A stretch of DNA of 64,000 nucleotides from Helicoverpa zea (GCF_022581195.2 NC_061461.1:11284001-11348000); one strand, 5' to 3'; positions 46,990 to 60,729 are shown, numbered from the stretch's first letter. Program-made: numbers and translations. The notes: a model not told the origin generated them from the sequence alone.

Positions 46990-49900
46990 TCACAGAAACG
47001 CTCCGAAGCCGAACGCTCGCTTAATACTGTCGAAGTAGTACCGCCGCCAGTTGTCGCGAGTCTGATCTACTTCTGCAGTGGGCACAAGGTCCTGTTTCAC
47101 TGTCACTAGGGTGTGGTCGTCCTGGAAGGGAAGTGAACTTTAGTGTGTTGAGTTTGGGGTTGAAAATTCTATGTAGATTATCCCTGGGATAAGCAGAATC
47201 CACGAAATTGGATGGTTATTATTAGGCATCCATATAAAAAAAAAATGATTTAGCTCACTGTATGAAATAGACGGAAATGCTCAAAACAAAATAGAATAAG
47301 AAGTCTATTTCTCTTTGAAATGTTGTTCTGAAGTAGGTTTACAAGAATGATTTTCTTACAAAAGACATGCTTTTTCTTTGTCTATATGTCGATCATAGAT
47401 TATTTACCATCATAAGCTAGGTAATGAGTTGTTCTATCACCCCCAAGGATTAGTACGCTACCAAACTCCTCTTTCAGGTTTTGCAAAACTTCAGTCTCTC
47501 TATATATAAATTAATACATAAATTGCTGTGACAGAAATACTCAAAAGTAAGCCTTAAAGGTAATGTTTGATGATGTATGAAGGTTACCTTCTCATCAATA
47601 GTGAAGGTGACTTCAGAGAAGTGCTGTGCGGGCCACTGCTTGTATCTCCAGTACTGCACTATCTTTTTAGGCGGCACCAGCTCCCGGAACTCGCCGGTGA
47701 TGTTGCCACCGAACAGGGCAAACTTGCCACCTTTCTCTGCTTCCATTTTCACGTGGCCCTGGAAATGTTTTAACGCATGTTATGAACTAATGTATAAACA
47801 TGAAACGTATATATGTATTGTTTAAAACAATGTGGCTAAGTGAAAGCCACGTGGATCGATCGGTCATAAGGTAAAGCAATGCTTGACGCGGACTGTCCGT
47901 GGATGCTCCTTGTAAAATCTGGTTAGACTCAAAGCCAACCTCAACATAGTTTCTATGACTAGGCAGATCAATTGCTAAGTGGTTTGCAAATTGTGCTAAA
48001 CAAAATTAAACATGTCTTTAATGGAAAGAGGTCAACATGATTAAAAACAATTGAAGCACGATAACATTACTGATTGATCTTCTCCATTATACATCAGCAT
48101 ATATGATGATATAATCAAAACTCCACACAAAACTTAAAATTAATCATGCATTGCAGTTATAAAAATAATTATTAATACTATACACACCTGTGTGAAAGCA
48201 GTAACCATTTCTATTCGAGTCATAGCATCATAAAACTCCTGAGCACGACACTGGAACTTCTCGGACAGCTCAATACTCTTCGTGTCTAACTTGCATCCAA
48301 TCTGCTGAGCTTTCGGAGCGAGTATCGGGTCCATACTAACTTTCTTATTAAAACCGCTGGTAATCATGGACACATTATCCGGTTTGACGGTTGTTTCACC
48401 TTTCTTGGGGAGGATTAGACCTTTGGAGAATTCTTCTTTGAGACTGCGAATGTATTCGGTGAGTTGGGTCCGGATTTTATCTCGGCCAACGTTGTGCATA
48501 AATGCTTTGACTCTCTGAGCCTCTTCACCGCTGCCTTTGATTGTGACTGAAATCTGGAATGGTTAGAAAAAGATTATTGTTTATGTTAATAGAGTGTAAC
48601 AGTAAATATTATTTTTCTTCTGTATGCATGTTTTGTAGATCAATAAATATTGAATAGTTTTAATATTATAATAGAGCTGAAGAATTTGTTTGCAAATCTA
48701 TTAGAGTTTTTTTTAAATTCTGAGAATGTTAAATAGCCCATTTCACATGGAAGGCTACTTTTTATAGGGGTACATAACATAGTTTTCCATAGGACAAAGG
48801 TGAAACCACTGGTGGAAGCTAGTTATAAAATACAACTCTTCACTGTCAATCAACAGCTGTTTCCAATCATATTTAAACTAGCTATAAATAACAGTCTTAT
48901 CCTCCTAATTACATTTTAAAATGAATCACTTTATTCAAATGGATATTACAGACAGTGCAATGCAGTTTACTTTACTATATTTCTATGTTCACACAATGCA
49001 ATGCAGTTTAATATATTTCTGCATTTCTATGTTCTCATAGACAAAAGGAATTTGAAACCTTTGTTGCATAAAATGAGTCATTTCTAAAGCTCAAGTTACA
49101 AAAGTAGAGAAAGTAGGTGAATTTGATAGCTATGAAGGGAAAACTATATTTATAGAAACAAGTACTTAACTGTTTTATTGATGTTGAACATGCAAATTCT
49201 ATGGAAAAGCCTAGATCAGGCTAAAGATTGTTAGTGCTTATTGTTGGTTCTTTGTTTTTAAAAGAATAAGTGTTTAGTGTATAATCAATTAATATTTGTT
49301 GTGGTGTTGGTAAAGATGGCAACTTGCCAGTTTCTGTATTACAAGATTATTATGATGCATGAATATTTGACTTATATGTACATAGAATGAGAACCTTATT
49401 TGTTTGATTAGAAATTTATGAAAAAAAAAATATTATCATTGAATCATGACATTGTCAAACCACAGGCTTCCTTTATGTGGTTTCATTTCCTCAGTCCTTA
49501 TATGAAACTGTTGTGACTTATCATAAATGCACATATTTTATGTGATAAAGATTGTTAATTTTCCGCATGAAAATCTAGCACTATTATAGTTTTTTTAGGT
49601 TAGATAAAACCTAATGTTACTTGAATGTCAAACAGCCAAGCTTGTGAATGAATAAGTGGAAAATTAGCATTAAATATACTCACATCGACTTCGCTAACGT
49701 CATTTTCTTCCGACAAGTTGGGAATGCTCACTTCCCCCTTCACAGTTTCCGAACTACCAGCCAGGGTTCCTTCCCATTTCAACTTTATGTCCCATTCATA
49801 GAAAAATATTAGTTTTCCTTTCCTATTGTTAGCTGACGCCTCCCCATCGAGTTTCTCCACCTCCACAATCTTACAACTCACACCATTCTGAGCTATCTTA

Positions 49901-50040
49901 TAGTTATTCAGCAATTCTTTTAGCCTCTCCTTCGACCACGGCCCTGCATTTTTCTCAGTCCAATGCCAGTTGTTCACGTTTGTGGCGTCAGGTCGCTCCT
50001 CCACGATCCATCTGGGGTCACCCTCGCCCCACTTGGCCAT
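46990..50040 (-). CDS. Aha1: AHA1, activator of Hsp90 ATPase
   Basis: Four exons: 50040-49684, 48553-48188, 47758-47588 and 47121-46990 (TGA at 46990-46992). All junctions are phase 0, giving 341 residues against about 338 for human AHSA1. The N-terminal domain opens MAKWGEGDPRWIVEERPDA and contains NVNNWHW, the conserved NxNNWHW motif that acts on the Hsp90 catalytic loop. The C-terminal AHSA1/START-like domain includes GGNITGEFRELVPPKKIVQY, WRYKQWPAQHFSEVTF and the closing WRRYYFDSIKRAFGFGAF. The protein is a cytosolic co-chaperone that binds Hsp90 and stimulates its ATPase. The start ATG is the first in frame, and its position relative to the N-domain is as in orthologues. A candidate heat-shock element lies about 0.2 kb upstream. 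Confidence 0.95.
47838..47965 (+). repeat. Interspersed repeat with 5S rRNA-like stretch
   Basis: In an AHA1 intron. ggtaaagcaatgcttgacgc and ggactgtccgtggatg recall the 5S rRNA control region. The element continues into ggttagactcaaagccaacc and tcaacatag, which is the end of the repeat annotated at 44200-44530, so the two parts may belong to one composite family. Confidence 0.5.
48554..49683. other. AHA1 intron 1
   Basis: AT-rich, 1.1 kb. About 48735-48835 (catggaaggctactttttat, ggtggaagctagttataaaa) resembles a decayed LINE-tail repeat. A small direct repeat, acacaatgcaatgcagttta-like, occurs twice around 48955-49010. No exon. Confidence 0.45.
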
Positions 50041-50243
50041 TTTTCAAGAATCTAACTTGGCACAAGGTCTCAGGATTTATAATCTTCAGAGTATCACACG
50101 CGAAAAGTCAAGTTACGCCGTGACAGTCAAGATTTTTGACACGTCCTGGTCACTGAACTTGATCGCAACGTTAGAGATTGATCAAACACACAATATGCTT
50201 ACAAATAAACCGCGTGCTAGTTTTGAATGACTAGGGATTCTCG

Positions 50244-50261
50244 TAATTTTCGAGAAAAGTC
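50244..50261. promoter_or_regulatory. Candidate heat-shock element upstream of AHA1
   Basis: taa-tt-TTC-ga-GAA-aa-gtc: two perfect inverted pentamer units (TTCgaGAA at 50249-50256) flanked by two units matching two of three bases, in correct 5-bp phase. It lies about 210 bp before the AHA1 start codon. AHA1 is an Hsp90 co-chaperone whose orthologues are heat-inducible through HSF. Short motif, so chance occurrence is possible. Confidence 0.3.
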
Positions 50262-51592
50262 TCGTAAGAAACGAACCATGCCATCACCGAATGACAGTTG
50301 CATACAGTGTTGCTATGTTATTTTAAATTCTCCCGGAACGGATTCTTTATGTATAGTTTTGATCGTTCTGGTTCGTATGGTACTTAAATGTGAGTATATT
50401 TTGAATTCAAGAAAACTACTATTTATAATGCTAAGCTATTTAGGTTTGATATTTAAGTTTGCATTTCTTATACAGGTACTGTATTAATAATTATCTTTTT
50501 GTTCAATGTGTGTACCGATAATTGCCCAATTTTAATATTCTTTAAGTTTAGGCCATACCCATTGAAGTTAATACATTATATTTTAAATATATTAAATCAC
50601 CTTTTTCCTGCACTTGGAAAAAAAACTTACCAATAAATGAAAACATTTCCCCATAAAATGGTACTTTTCATAGCATGGCAATTATTTGACAGGTTCTGTA
50701 TGATTCTAGAAAACGGGTGTGCCAACATAATGACCACTTCCGGATGTCAAATGCAAAACGTTTCAATTCACTCAAAAATCGTTTGCTGCTTCCGTCAATA
50801 AAAATAGTTAAATACTCTTTTACGAAAAGTAAATGATGCGTGTGCTTCTGACTTTACCAATTTACCTTGCTTATAATTTACTAACTATAGACGCGCTTAC
50901 GTAATTTCTTACATCTTAGGAATTACTCTTTAAGAGTTGAAGCGCCTTTTCATTTTATCATCGCAATTGTTTGTAGAAGTTTGTTGCTATGAGATGATTG
51001 TTTGTTCGCAATAACATAACATTGTTATCCTTTCAAATATGTTTTAATATTTTCACATGACAAAAATGCGGAAATCTACGTTATTTATTCTCAAACAGTA
51101 ATTAATGTGTTTGATAGGATAGGTAATTGAATTATAGCAAGAATGTTAGAGCGGAGTAAGAACTAAACAAGAGCAAAGACATTACACTAACCAAGATTCC
51201 TATACCAAAGTAGTTGAAGAGGTTCCCCAAACCAAAATAGGCGTTCGCTTCGCATAGTTTCAGCCCAAAAATATGCAAATAAGAATTACTAAGAGCTTTG
51301 ATCGGATTCAAGGACTGACTGTATGTTACCGTTATCAAAAACTGGTTTACTTAATTCTTTTGTCAGCTTTATTATTTGCCTTCGCAGATAAGTAAATTTA
51401 GGCAGGTTTATATATAATTTTATAGTAGTACCTACCTATTAAGGGCTTAGAAAGATTGCAATTGGATACTTTCCTTTTGCTAACCCATATCCGTATTATC
51501 GTTTCTTATGCTGGTTGTGCATGACTATGACTGGTGAATGAAAACATTTTTGAGGAAACCTGAAATGGGTAGGTATAGTGAAAAATCTCTAA

Positions 51593-51681
51593 TTCGCTTT
51601 GAACAAGGGTGATCTAACTTTAGAAGAAGCTTTTGACGAGCACTTGGATAAAGGAAGTCCAGTCTTACTGGATTCAGCTGA
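51593..51681 (+). other. Unidentified exon-like fragment
   Basis: A 30-codon open stretch encodes GDLTLEEAFDEHLDKGSP then VLLDSAE, and is followed directly by a good donor (ctga|gtaagt). The composition is that of a soluble acidic helical protein, unlike the surrounding non-coding DNA. The acceptor side is poor, a stop lies just upstream, and I found no partner exon. It may be a relic exon or an alternative exon. Confidence 0.25.
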
Positions 51682-52050
51682 GTAAGTACCAGTGCTTCGA
51701 AACTGACTTTGTTTACCATAGGTATTATATTATTTTGGATAAAATGGTTTTTATTTTGAAGTGTTAGTTTCTAAGTTAGACACATCTCCTTTGCCTAAAT
51801 ATTCAATAAACAAACCTAACACACATGGGGCATATTAAACACATACCTATTATGTATCTGTCAAGGTCACTTGTATAAATTAAATACAAAATATCATACC
51901 ATTGACCACCAATTGGTCGAAACACGTTATCTTAGTGCGAGTGAGATAACAGACCGGCCTCGAGAAATAAATCCAGTACGTTTCGGAGTCCGCTCAGCGC
52001 AGGCGCGGCCGTATTCATCGCGTATTGCAAATAATAAAAGAAAAACAACA

Positions 52051-55000
52051 ATGTTCCCATTACGCCGCGTTGGCAGCAAGGTGTGTGATCAGTGCTTCAA
52101 TTAAAAATAAATGTTATCACTATGGTTGATTGAAAGAAAATTCGAAATTTAAATTAAAGTTTTGCCAACATTTAGAAAACGTGGAACCCTAGTTCTATAA
52201 TAGTTCTATAAATTGTATAAAAATAATGGCCGGTTTTTCAGATTCTGGAGCAATGGCGGGCTCCAGTCGTTGCAGCGAAAGTGCAGAGGAATTACAGCTC
52301 CGAAGCGCCACGACCTTTGTCCGTTTTGACAGAAGAGGAATTGACTATGAAAGACACAAGTGAGTGAGCTTTTGGTCTTATTAATAGGGTTCAGTTGAAG
52401 AGGTCCGGGTTCGCAAATCGCGACTAAGTTTTCAACTAACTTTTTCAGAACGCAAAACGTTTTAGTAAAAACATTTTAATAGGTAGGTAGGTACTAATGA
52501 ATGAGGTTGTTAGTAAAATAAAAACTTGAAAATTATCAATTATCATATAAATATAATAAGAACTAGGTCATAAAAATAACAACCTTTTTATTGCCAACTC
52601 CAGCATAATTAAATGCAAAAGTCTTTTTAACGAGTTAAAAAAATGGGTCAGTGAGGAATTACCTACCGAAATGATGCCCATATAATAAGAAGGTACTACG
52701 TTTTAATATTTCGGTTGTTTCGTTATCAAATTACTGTTGACCAATCAAAACTGAATTGTCGTCTATTTATTTCATTGTCAATAATAGTTATCCTACACAA
52801 TTACACAATATACCAAAGTTACAACCGCTTTCCACGCCTTTAGTCTCATCCTGGTAGAAACTTAATAATAATGAACTTACTATTTTTTTTCGGTGGCATT
52901 GCCCAAATAGGGACTTGCCAAAGAAGAAAAAAAACGGCATTGATAGATTGGGCTGTTAGATTCCTCACACGTCATTCGATTGTTTACTTTATTTTTCTTT
53001 GTAAACGTTGTAAATACTTACCTTTGATACAACCATACCCACGCCCCTACATCATTATTTGAGCATCACACATTTTTAATATTATTTTTAACACATAGTT
53101 TCTAGATATCTCCTCCTACGTTTCTGATAAGAGCGATAACGATAAATTAAATAATTTTAACAAAACAAATTATGTAAGTACCAATTTACCAAGTTGCTTT
53201 GAAATCTTATCAACATCATATACTTAGGTAGATTTTGCCTACGTTTATCTAAACGATTAACTTACTAAAGATTTAGGATTGCCTAACTAGATAGTACAAA
53301 AGTATGTAGATACGCGTACATAATTAGACAATTTTAAGCAATATCATACCACCCTAGGACCTTTACCTATAAAAAAAAGTTTTAATGATAACTACCATAT
53401 GGAACTATATAAATACCTCGTCTACCTTATAGATACACTACAGGATTAAAAAGAACGAAAAGCTTAAATTTATTCTAAAAAAAAAATAGGATTGCCTGAA
53501 TTCAAAATCTCTGTTATCCGAGTACATACAAGGTTTATATATTCAAAGTTTCATAACTACATATAAAGCAATAATAACTGTAAAGTTGCATCATAATAAC
53601 TTAAATAAACAATTTGAATGAGATAACGATGTCATTATTTATCTATATTTCTTTGTAGCTACGTCATTTGTTCCGTTCAGTTTCGCTCTCATTATCTACC
53701 ACAAATAAATACAAATAATATAAATGGAACTTGCGAGTTATCATACATTTCCTAAAAGGGTCTAACCGACAAAGGTAGAAAAGATAGCTCGGTCTCTATG
53801 GTTAAAGCTATTTAAAGATTAATTGCATAAGTAGCTATGTCAATTTACATGTCCTACCGTGCAAATTATACCCGTAGATCATTTATTTTGACGTAAGTAA
53901 AATTTATTACCATTTATTGTTTTATGCTGCTAAATAAATAAAAACGAAATACCTATAGCTTGGTACGCCACCTAGGTATAGGTAGGTATTATTTATTAAC
54001 CACAGTTAGAATTTATTTTTGACCCAGACTTTTTATTGCCTTCCTAGCGAAATGTCCGGGCTGTCTAACTCTGAAACATTCCGCTGGCCCGATTTAAAAA
54101 AATCTTTAAGAATCTAGGTGCGTGGAAGAGTTCCTACTTCATGCAGGTGAATCCGCTACTTAGCGGAAGCTAGTTATAGTAAAGACACGTGCCATCAAAT
54201 AAGATTTTATTTAAGTGTCCCATTAATTTATGACGCAAACACACATTGAGGAAAGGGGAAAACATGTTATCATACTTAACTGTTTGATAATAACATAAAC
54301 AACATGTTGTTATATCGTTGACAAATTGACTTCTCTAGTTACGTTAGGAACTAAGTTGTGGAATGAATATTTTGCAGTCTTAACTTAGAAACTTGACTGC
54401 AAACTCGTACTTGAAGTGCTTTAACTCCTAGGCTATTATACCAGGACTCAGAATAAACGTGGACTTATAAAGTTTGAAATCGCAAATCCGCATGGGACAT
54501 CCTGGTGTTAAACGCTCATCCTCTGATGATAATGATGATGGTAGCTGTTTATTGGTTAGGCTATGTACTGCTCAGTTTCGGCAAGGCCTAATTTTTTCGA
54601 ACCAGCCTTATTAAGGTGTCCAAACAGTCCCTAATTTGACAATACAAGTTCATTGTACGATCTCAAGTGAATTGAGAAGATCAATTTAAATTGGTTGTCA
54701 TTCAATTTGATTCCACTTAAAATATTCGTCATCTTAAATGTTCAAGTTTTATTTTAAAGTAACATTTAAATATGTGTTAAAAACTGACTCCTTTATTTTC
54801 TTTATCTTATTTTCTTATAAAAAGAGCAACTACTTAGGTACTTACTTATAAGTAGGTAGTTTAGTAGAAGTTTTCAAAACTTGGATCAGCGGTATCAATA
54901 TCTCTGCTGCGGTTACTTAATGAGAGTTACAACACAAACTAGTTGTGTTTGTTAATACATGTAAACAAGTAGATACTTACCTATTTGCATTTTGATTACC

Positions 55001-58000
55001 CAACCAGCAGTAAAGTTTAAGAAGAGTAAGAACTCTAGTAGGCATGCTTTTAGAGGAAATCATAGGTCTTTGTACCCATGTGTCTTTTGCAACTACGGGG
55101 AACGGGATCCTTTATCAAGACCCATAAAAAGAAAGGATATACTTACAACCAATATTGGATCAATTTGGGCCGTCAACCCCTCTTTCTGGCTATGCCTTTT
55201 CCATTTCTAGGGTAGCTAAATGTTACCTTAGAAGGAGAAAAAATAGGCAAGAGCCATTTTCTCAGTATATGCCGAAAGAAGAACTTCTAATTTAGACTTC
55301 AATTAATATTCTGAGCACACAAAATACAATTGCAGCGTCCCGCATCTGCATGCACCAAGCAAACAGAATTATAATGTCTGACGTGTCTGACACACATTTT
55401 ACTAGGTCCACTAGTTTTTGCTGAGACTTCGCTTGTGTGACTAACGGTTTTATTTCAGAAGCATAATATTCAAATATGCCTAATTCCAGTTAATGTTAAA
55501 TGATTTTAAAGTAGGTATTTAGTTAAGTAATGTAGTGGCAGCGGTAGTAAGAGTAGACGAATACAGAAGATCCTAATGTTATAATAGGTTTCTCAGCACT
55601 TAACAATAGGATATTTTTTTAAACTGTATCATAACAAAGCCTGCCTTACCTACTCTTATCGTTAACCGACCTACCCTCAAACACAATGACGTAATTAATA
55701 CACTGTGTGTCAATATTATCTACCGCGCGATAATTCTGAATGTCGTTGAATCGCACAAAAATACTTGGCAACAGTAACACGTAGATAATGTTAATGTTTT
55801 AGATACTTATGCGAGTATGTGTGTGTGTGATAATATGTAAGAAGCACCGATAAAGATTCGTGGGTGTTAGGTTAAATATAATTTTGTATTAAAACGCAAA
55901 AAATTTTGCGTCGCTGTAAATTTTTCATAAGAAAATAGATGCTGTTTGCATACCAAACTAAACTTGCAAGTAGGTAAACATGAACATTGTCCAGCTAAAC
56001 GATAACGTATGTATCAAGATATAAAACTGCGACTATAATTTCAGAGATAAATTTAATTGAAATGAAATCTGTCATGGCGATAGACGAAATAAAGTACCTG
56101 GCTGCAGCACAGTAATACTTATTTTGTAGAATAACACTTGAGTTATTAAACACTGATGAGGCTACAATATGTAGACTTAGCAAGACAATGTTGTAGAACA
56201 TTTTAAATTAATAATAGAGCTCTTTTTCACATAATTGATGGTATACACGCGACTGTAAACCTACACAATGACACAGAATCTAAACAAAGTATAAACGAAA
56301 GTGACTGCTTACAAACACAAGATTTTTTAACAACATTTCCAAAACTGTAGAAGTTACCTAGTTGAACACCATTTGATTGAGGAAGATTACGTACCTAAAC
56401 TTAGACCTAAAATACTCGTAGATAAAAAATGAAGTGTTAGGAATTCTGAATGTCATGGCTTTAGATATAATAAATAAGATAATGGCCCTTATGTGCCTAT
56501 CTACTTAAGCTACCTACTTCTAGATAACCTTTCCTTCGCAACTTCCATTACCTTACTACTTTGATAGTATATCAATCGCTTTTGGCATTCTGATTAAGTT
56601 GATAACAATAAATAACAACTAGAGGCATAATTCAATCAAACATGTAAAAAAATAGATGCCCATTTGAGGAATTGTGATCTTGAAAATATAACACATGATG
56701 AAGAACAAATAATGGCAAATCATAGCATCAAATATGTACCTACAAGCTGTTGATAAATAACCAATGTAGGTACCTAATATTAACTCTTTTTACTTACCCA
56801 AAAGATGAAAAGATGCCATTGGTCCATGACAGGGCAACCACATTGAAGGCTTACAGGTCTTTTAATCATAAGGTTGTCACTTAAAAACATTCTGCTCCAT
56901 AGGTAGTTAATCCTACGAGCCATACTCTCACTAGCAGTAAGCATCCTGTAAAAAACATCTTTCTAAAAATCTCCTTTTACCTGCACAGTCAGAAAACTGG
57001 CGACAGAACAGATTGCTCCTCTGGTCAAGAAAATGGAAGATGAACACCGCATTGATGACAGCATCAGACAACTGCTTTTCGATAATGGCGTAAGTACGCA
57101 TCATCATCTGCCTAGCCTCTTCCCAACTATGTTGGAGTCAGCTTCCAGTCTAACGGGATGAAGTTGACCACCAGTGTTTTACAAGGAGCGACTGCCTATT
57201 TGACCTTTTCGACCCAGTTACCCAGGCAAACTAATACCCCTAGGTCAGACTGATTGTCAGACTTACTGGCTTCTGCCTGCCCATAACGACTGCCAAAGTT
57301 GTCGTGCCATGAAACACGGAATGGCGTAAGTAGACAAAACCGGTATTTTTTGAAGAACAAGGAACAGACTATCTTCATGGCCTGACCTTGTAACAATCAA
57401 AATGACAGCGTAATATTACTGAATGATTTTATGTGCATAATAACAATTAAGAATGCATAATATTCATTATTATGTGCTTATCATGCGACTGGAGGCAATA
57501 AACTCGATAAAGTTGATATCAGTTTGACTTTCAAATGAATTAAATGAAGTAATAACCTTCTTTTACTTCAATGTATCTAACACCGAAAATTGCATAACAT
57601 CACCACACCTAAGTTGATGGGAAAGCTTCTATTCAGGACGAAGAGGAAAGGCAAACTCGGACTTCCACTAAAAGTCAATCCTATGTTGCTGAAATTTTGA
57701 ATATCACTACAAACACCTTATTCCATAAGTCCTGTTACTTCCACAGCTTATGGGTATCGAAACCCCCACCGAATACAGCGGATCCGGCTGCGGTTTCCTC
57801 ACCATGATGTTGGTAGTCGAAGAGTTATCCAGGGTAGACCCAGCTGTGGCTGCCTACGTGGACATCCACAATACCCTGGTGAACTCACTCTTCATGAAAC
57901 TCGGTACTGAAGAACAGAAACAGAAGTACTTGACCAAACTTTGCACGGAATACGTAAGTATTTTGATATTAAGTTTACTTATCGAATTTTTGTTATTTAG

Positions 58001-60729
58001 ATCGAGTATTTGTTATTTAGTCGATTATTATCGAGTTTTATTAGTGTCTAATAGAGATAGAATTTAGTACTTTAGAAGATGATAACTATGGCTATGTGAA
58101 TTTCAAAAGGTTCAAAATACATCGCCATATATTTGATAGTTTCAAATACAATTCTCAAGAAAATGAAAATAATGAAAAGAAAATAGGTAACCGGTTCTTA
58201 GGAACCGGTTTGCATGTTTAACAAGAAAAATGTAGGAAGGTATGTAGATTGAAGTATTTACGAACTATTTTTTAAAGTTTGTACCGCCTTAAATTATTAA
58301 GGAGTAGCACAAAAGCACTTTACGAAACTCCAAAAGTAACCATACCGTTCCCACTTTCCAGGCCGGCAGTTTCTGCCTAACAGAACCCAGTTCAGGATCA
58401 GATGCCTTCGCCCTGAAGACCGTTGCCAAGAAGGATGGTGACCACTACGTCATCAGCGGCTCCAAGATGTGGATCTCGAACTCCGATGTCGCTGGCGTCT
58501 TCCTTGTTATGGCTAACGCTGATCCTTCTAAGGTAAGATGTTGTGAGAAGTGGTTGGAAGTTGAAAAGACCGTGGCCATTAAAGGGTTAAGACAACTTAC
58601 TCTGGACCGGCTTTATTCCTGTAGAATAAGTAGGGTTCTTTATAGATTCTTGGAAATCTAGTAACTGCAGGGGAAAAGGTATTCTATGTCAAAAGTTATG
58701 ATCCTCTCTGGAACAATCTCCTAATATCAAAAACTCACTACCTACCCTCCTGATATTGTCCCTGTTTAACAATTTACTTCTGATCGATATAGGTTTTCTT
58801 TCAGACTAAAATATACTTCCCAAACCTAACACCTAAGGACTTGAGGACCCTAATATTACCTGATCCATTTCGCTACACGGATCTTCCTCCAAATATACCC
58901 ATACTAAATATTCACCTTATTCTTCCAGGGCTACAAAGGCATCACCTGCTTCATCGTAGAGCGTGAGGCTCCCGGTCTGTCCGTCGCTAAGCCGGAGAAC
59001 AAGCTCGGAATCAAGGCGTCCGGCACCTGCATGGTACACTTCGACAATGTCAGGGTGCACGAGAGCAATATCCTTGGAGAATATGGAAAAGGGTGAGTCA
59101 AAAAACTATTCATAGATTATACCTTATGCACTATCTTGTATAGTTCTGAATGTAGGTATTTATTCCCGCTATTTACTTCCTAATGTAGGTAATGCGCATC
59201 TCTATGGCGACCCCTGCATATTATCTTATGTGCTCGATACTCCCCTTATATACACATAATGCATCCTTATGAACTGCCACTGTATATTTAGGTACTACTC
59301 CTATCTACTCCCTTATGGTAGGTACTCCTCTTATCTATACCTACTCCCTATTTACTTTTTATATATCTGAATGTGCATTTTAAGCCCTATTTAATGGATG
59401 TGCTCACAACATTTGCTAAGATCTAGTTCGCTAAAAACCTAGTCTCAAGAGTACCAAGCTTAAAAAAACCGTAATTAAATCCCCCTTACTTACTAAATAC
59501 TAATTCCATTCTTTCTTCAACAGTTACAAGTACGCAGCTGGTTTCCTGAACGAGGGCCGCATTGGTATAGCTTCACAGATGATCGGTCTGTGCCAGGGAT
59601 GCATGGACGCTACCATCCCTTACACGCTCGAGAGGAAACAGTTCGGAAAGAATATCTACTCTTTCCAGGTAAGTTAAGTGTTTATAACTTGATCAAGATC
59701 GTCTCTAAAAGTCGTCGATAAAGTTTCTATGCAACGTGGTCTAGCAACAAAAGAAACGGTTTCCTTTTAAGAAAAAATCTAAGTCGCATTTGGAATTCAC
59801 TATCATTTTATGGATATTACCATTTTTTCTTACATGATAGCCGTTTCTTCCAAACAATACCAAAAACGTAAAAAAAATGCGCAATCACATAAAAGATAAT
59901 CAAAAGTTAAATTTTTCGGTAACCAAGTTTATCACAACAATAAGTCCCGTTCGTAAGATGATATTCAATTGTGCATTTTTTTAAAACTGCGATTTAAACT
60001 CATACGAATAAAAAACGCGCTTTGAAAAATTGCTCGACAATCCCTGATGAACCTGATGACCACCTCTTAATCATTAAAATCTATCTTCCTTTCTACAGGG
60101 TATCAGTTACCAGATCGCTCACTTGCAAACTCAGTTGGAAGCCGCCCGTCTGCTCACGTACAACGCTGCCAGGCTTAAGGAGAACGGCATGGACTTTGTT
60201 AAGGAAGCTGCTATGGCTAAATATTATGCTTCAGGTAATTTATTTAACACAAAAAAAAATCGTAAAAGTTCAGACAAAAGGGATTTTTACTGTAGGGTTG
60301 CTTCTAGAAATTCCTTGTTCGCTGAATTTAATTTTCCAAAATTACATCGTAAAAAGACTAACTATTCCACGCGACTCTCACCTCCCAGGGAACTTCTTCC
60401 TGTACCCGGATAGAACATGGCCCATAACAATGTGGCTTCCTAACAGTGAAATTCAATCGATTCGAACACAACAAGCAAACAAATCTTACCTCTTTATGTA
60501 TAAGTATGAATTACTAAGGGTCCTTTTCTAATAAAAATGTTATTTTCCAGAAATCGCCCAGAAGCTGACCTCCAAATGCATAGATTTCATGGGAGGAGTA
60601 GGTTTCACCAGAGATTTCCCTCAAGAGAAGTTCTTCCGTGATGCCAAGATCGGTACCATCTACGAGGGAACCAGCAACATGCAGCTGCAAACTATTGCCA
60701 AGCTCATAGAGAAACAATACACCCAATAG
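52051..60729 (+). CDS. ACADSB: Short/branched-chain specific acyl-CoA dehydrogenase, mitochondrial
   Basis: Nine exons: 52051-52080, 52242-52359, 56989-57089, 57747-57953, 58362-58532, 58929-59092, 59524-59668, 60099-60234 and 60551-60729 (TAG). Phases agree throughout; 416 residues against about 432 for human ACADSB. Exon 1 (MFPLRRVGSK, start context AACAACAATG) with exon 2 (VVAAKVQRNYSS) forms an arginine-rich matrix-targeting peptide. Both acyl-CoA dehydrogenase signatures are present: CLTEPSSGSD (flavin contact) and FMGGVGFTRDFPQEKFFRDA. The catalytic base is the Glu in KIGTIYEGTSN. The enzyme is FAD-dependent, passes electrons to ETF and oxidises 2-methylbutyryl-CoA in isoleucine breakdown. 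ACADSB is preferred over other family members by phrases such as LQTQLEAARLLTYNAARL; SCAD is the nearest alternative. Confidence 0.95.
52360..56988. other. ACADSB: ACADSB intron 2
   Basis: 4.6 kb, AT-rich, with many short taggtacctac-type words. About 54045-54180 (gcgaaatgtccgggctgtct, gcggaagctagttatagtaa) looks like a decayed LINE-tail repeat. The open frames at 52871-53062 and 54992-55210 have no domain and no splice context. No exon seen. Confidence 0.5.
57099..57320 (+). repeat. Lepidopteran interspersed repeat
   Basis: Sits in an ACADSB intron just 10 bp after the 57089 donor. It contains ttcccaactatgttggagtc, agcttccagtctaacgggat, ttacaaggagcgactgccta and gacccagttacccaggcaaa. The same family lies at 33411-33606 and, inverted, at 44200-44530. 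Confidence 0.65.

Larger units (their letters stand above)
50041..52050. other. Divergent intergenic region between AHA1 and ACADSB
   Basis: About 2 kb. The AHA1 promoter should be at the left end and the ACADSB 5' UTR at the right end (a GC-richer patch, ctcagcgcaggcgcggccgt, lies at 51989-52010). A short coding-like fragment lies at 51593-51681. Otherwise AT-rich, with no other exon. Confidence 0.5.
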
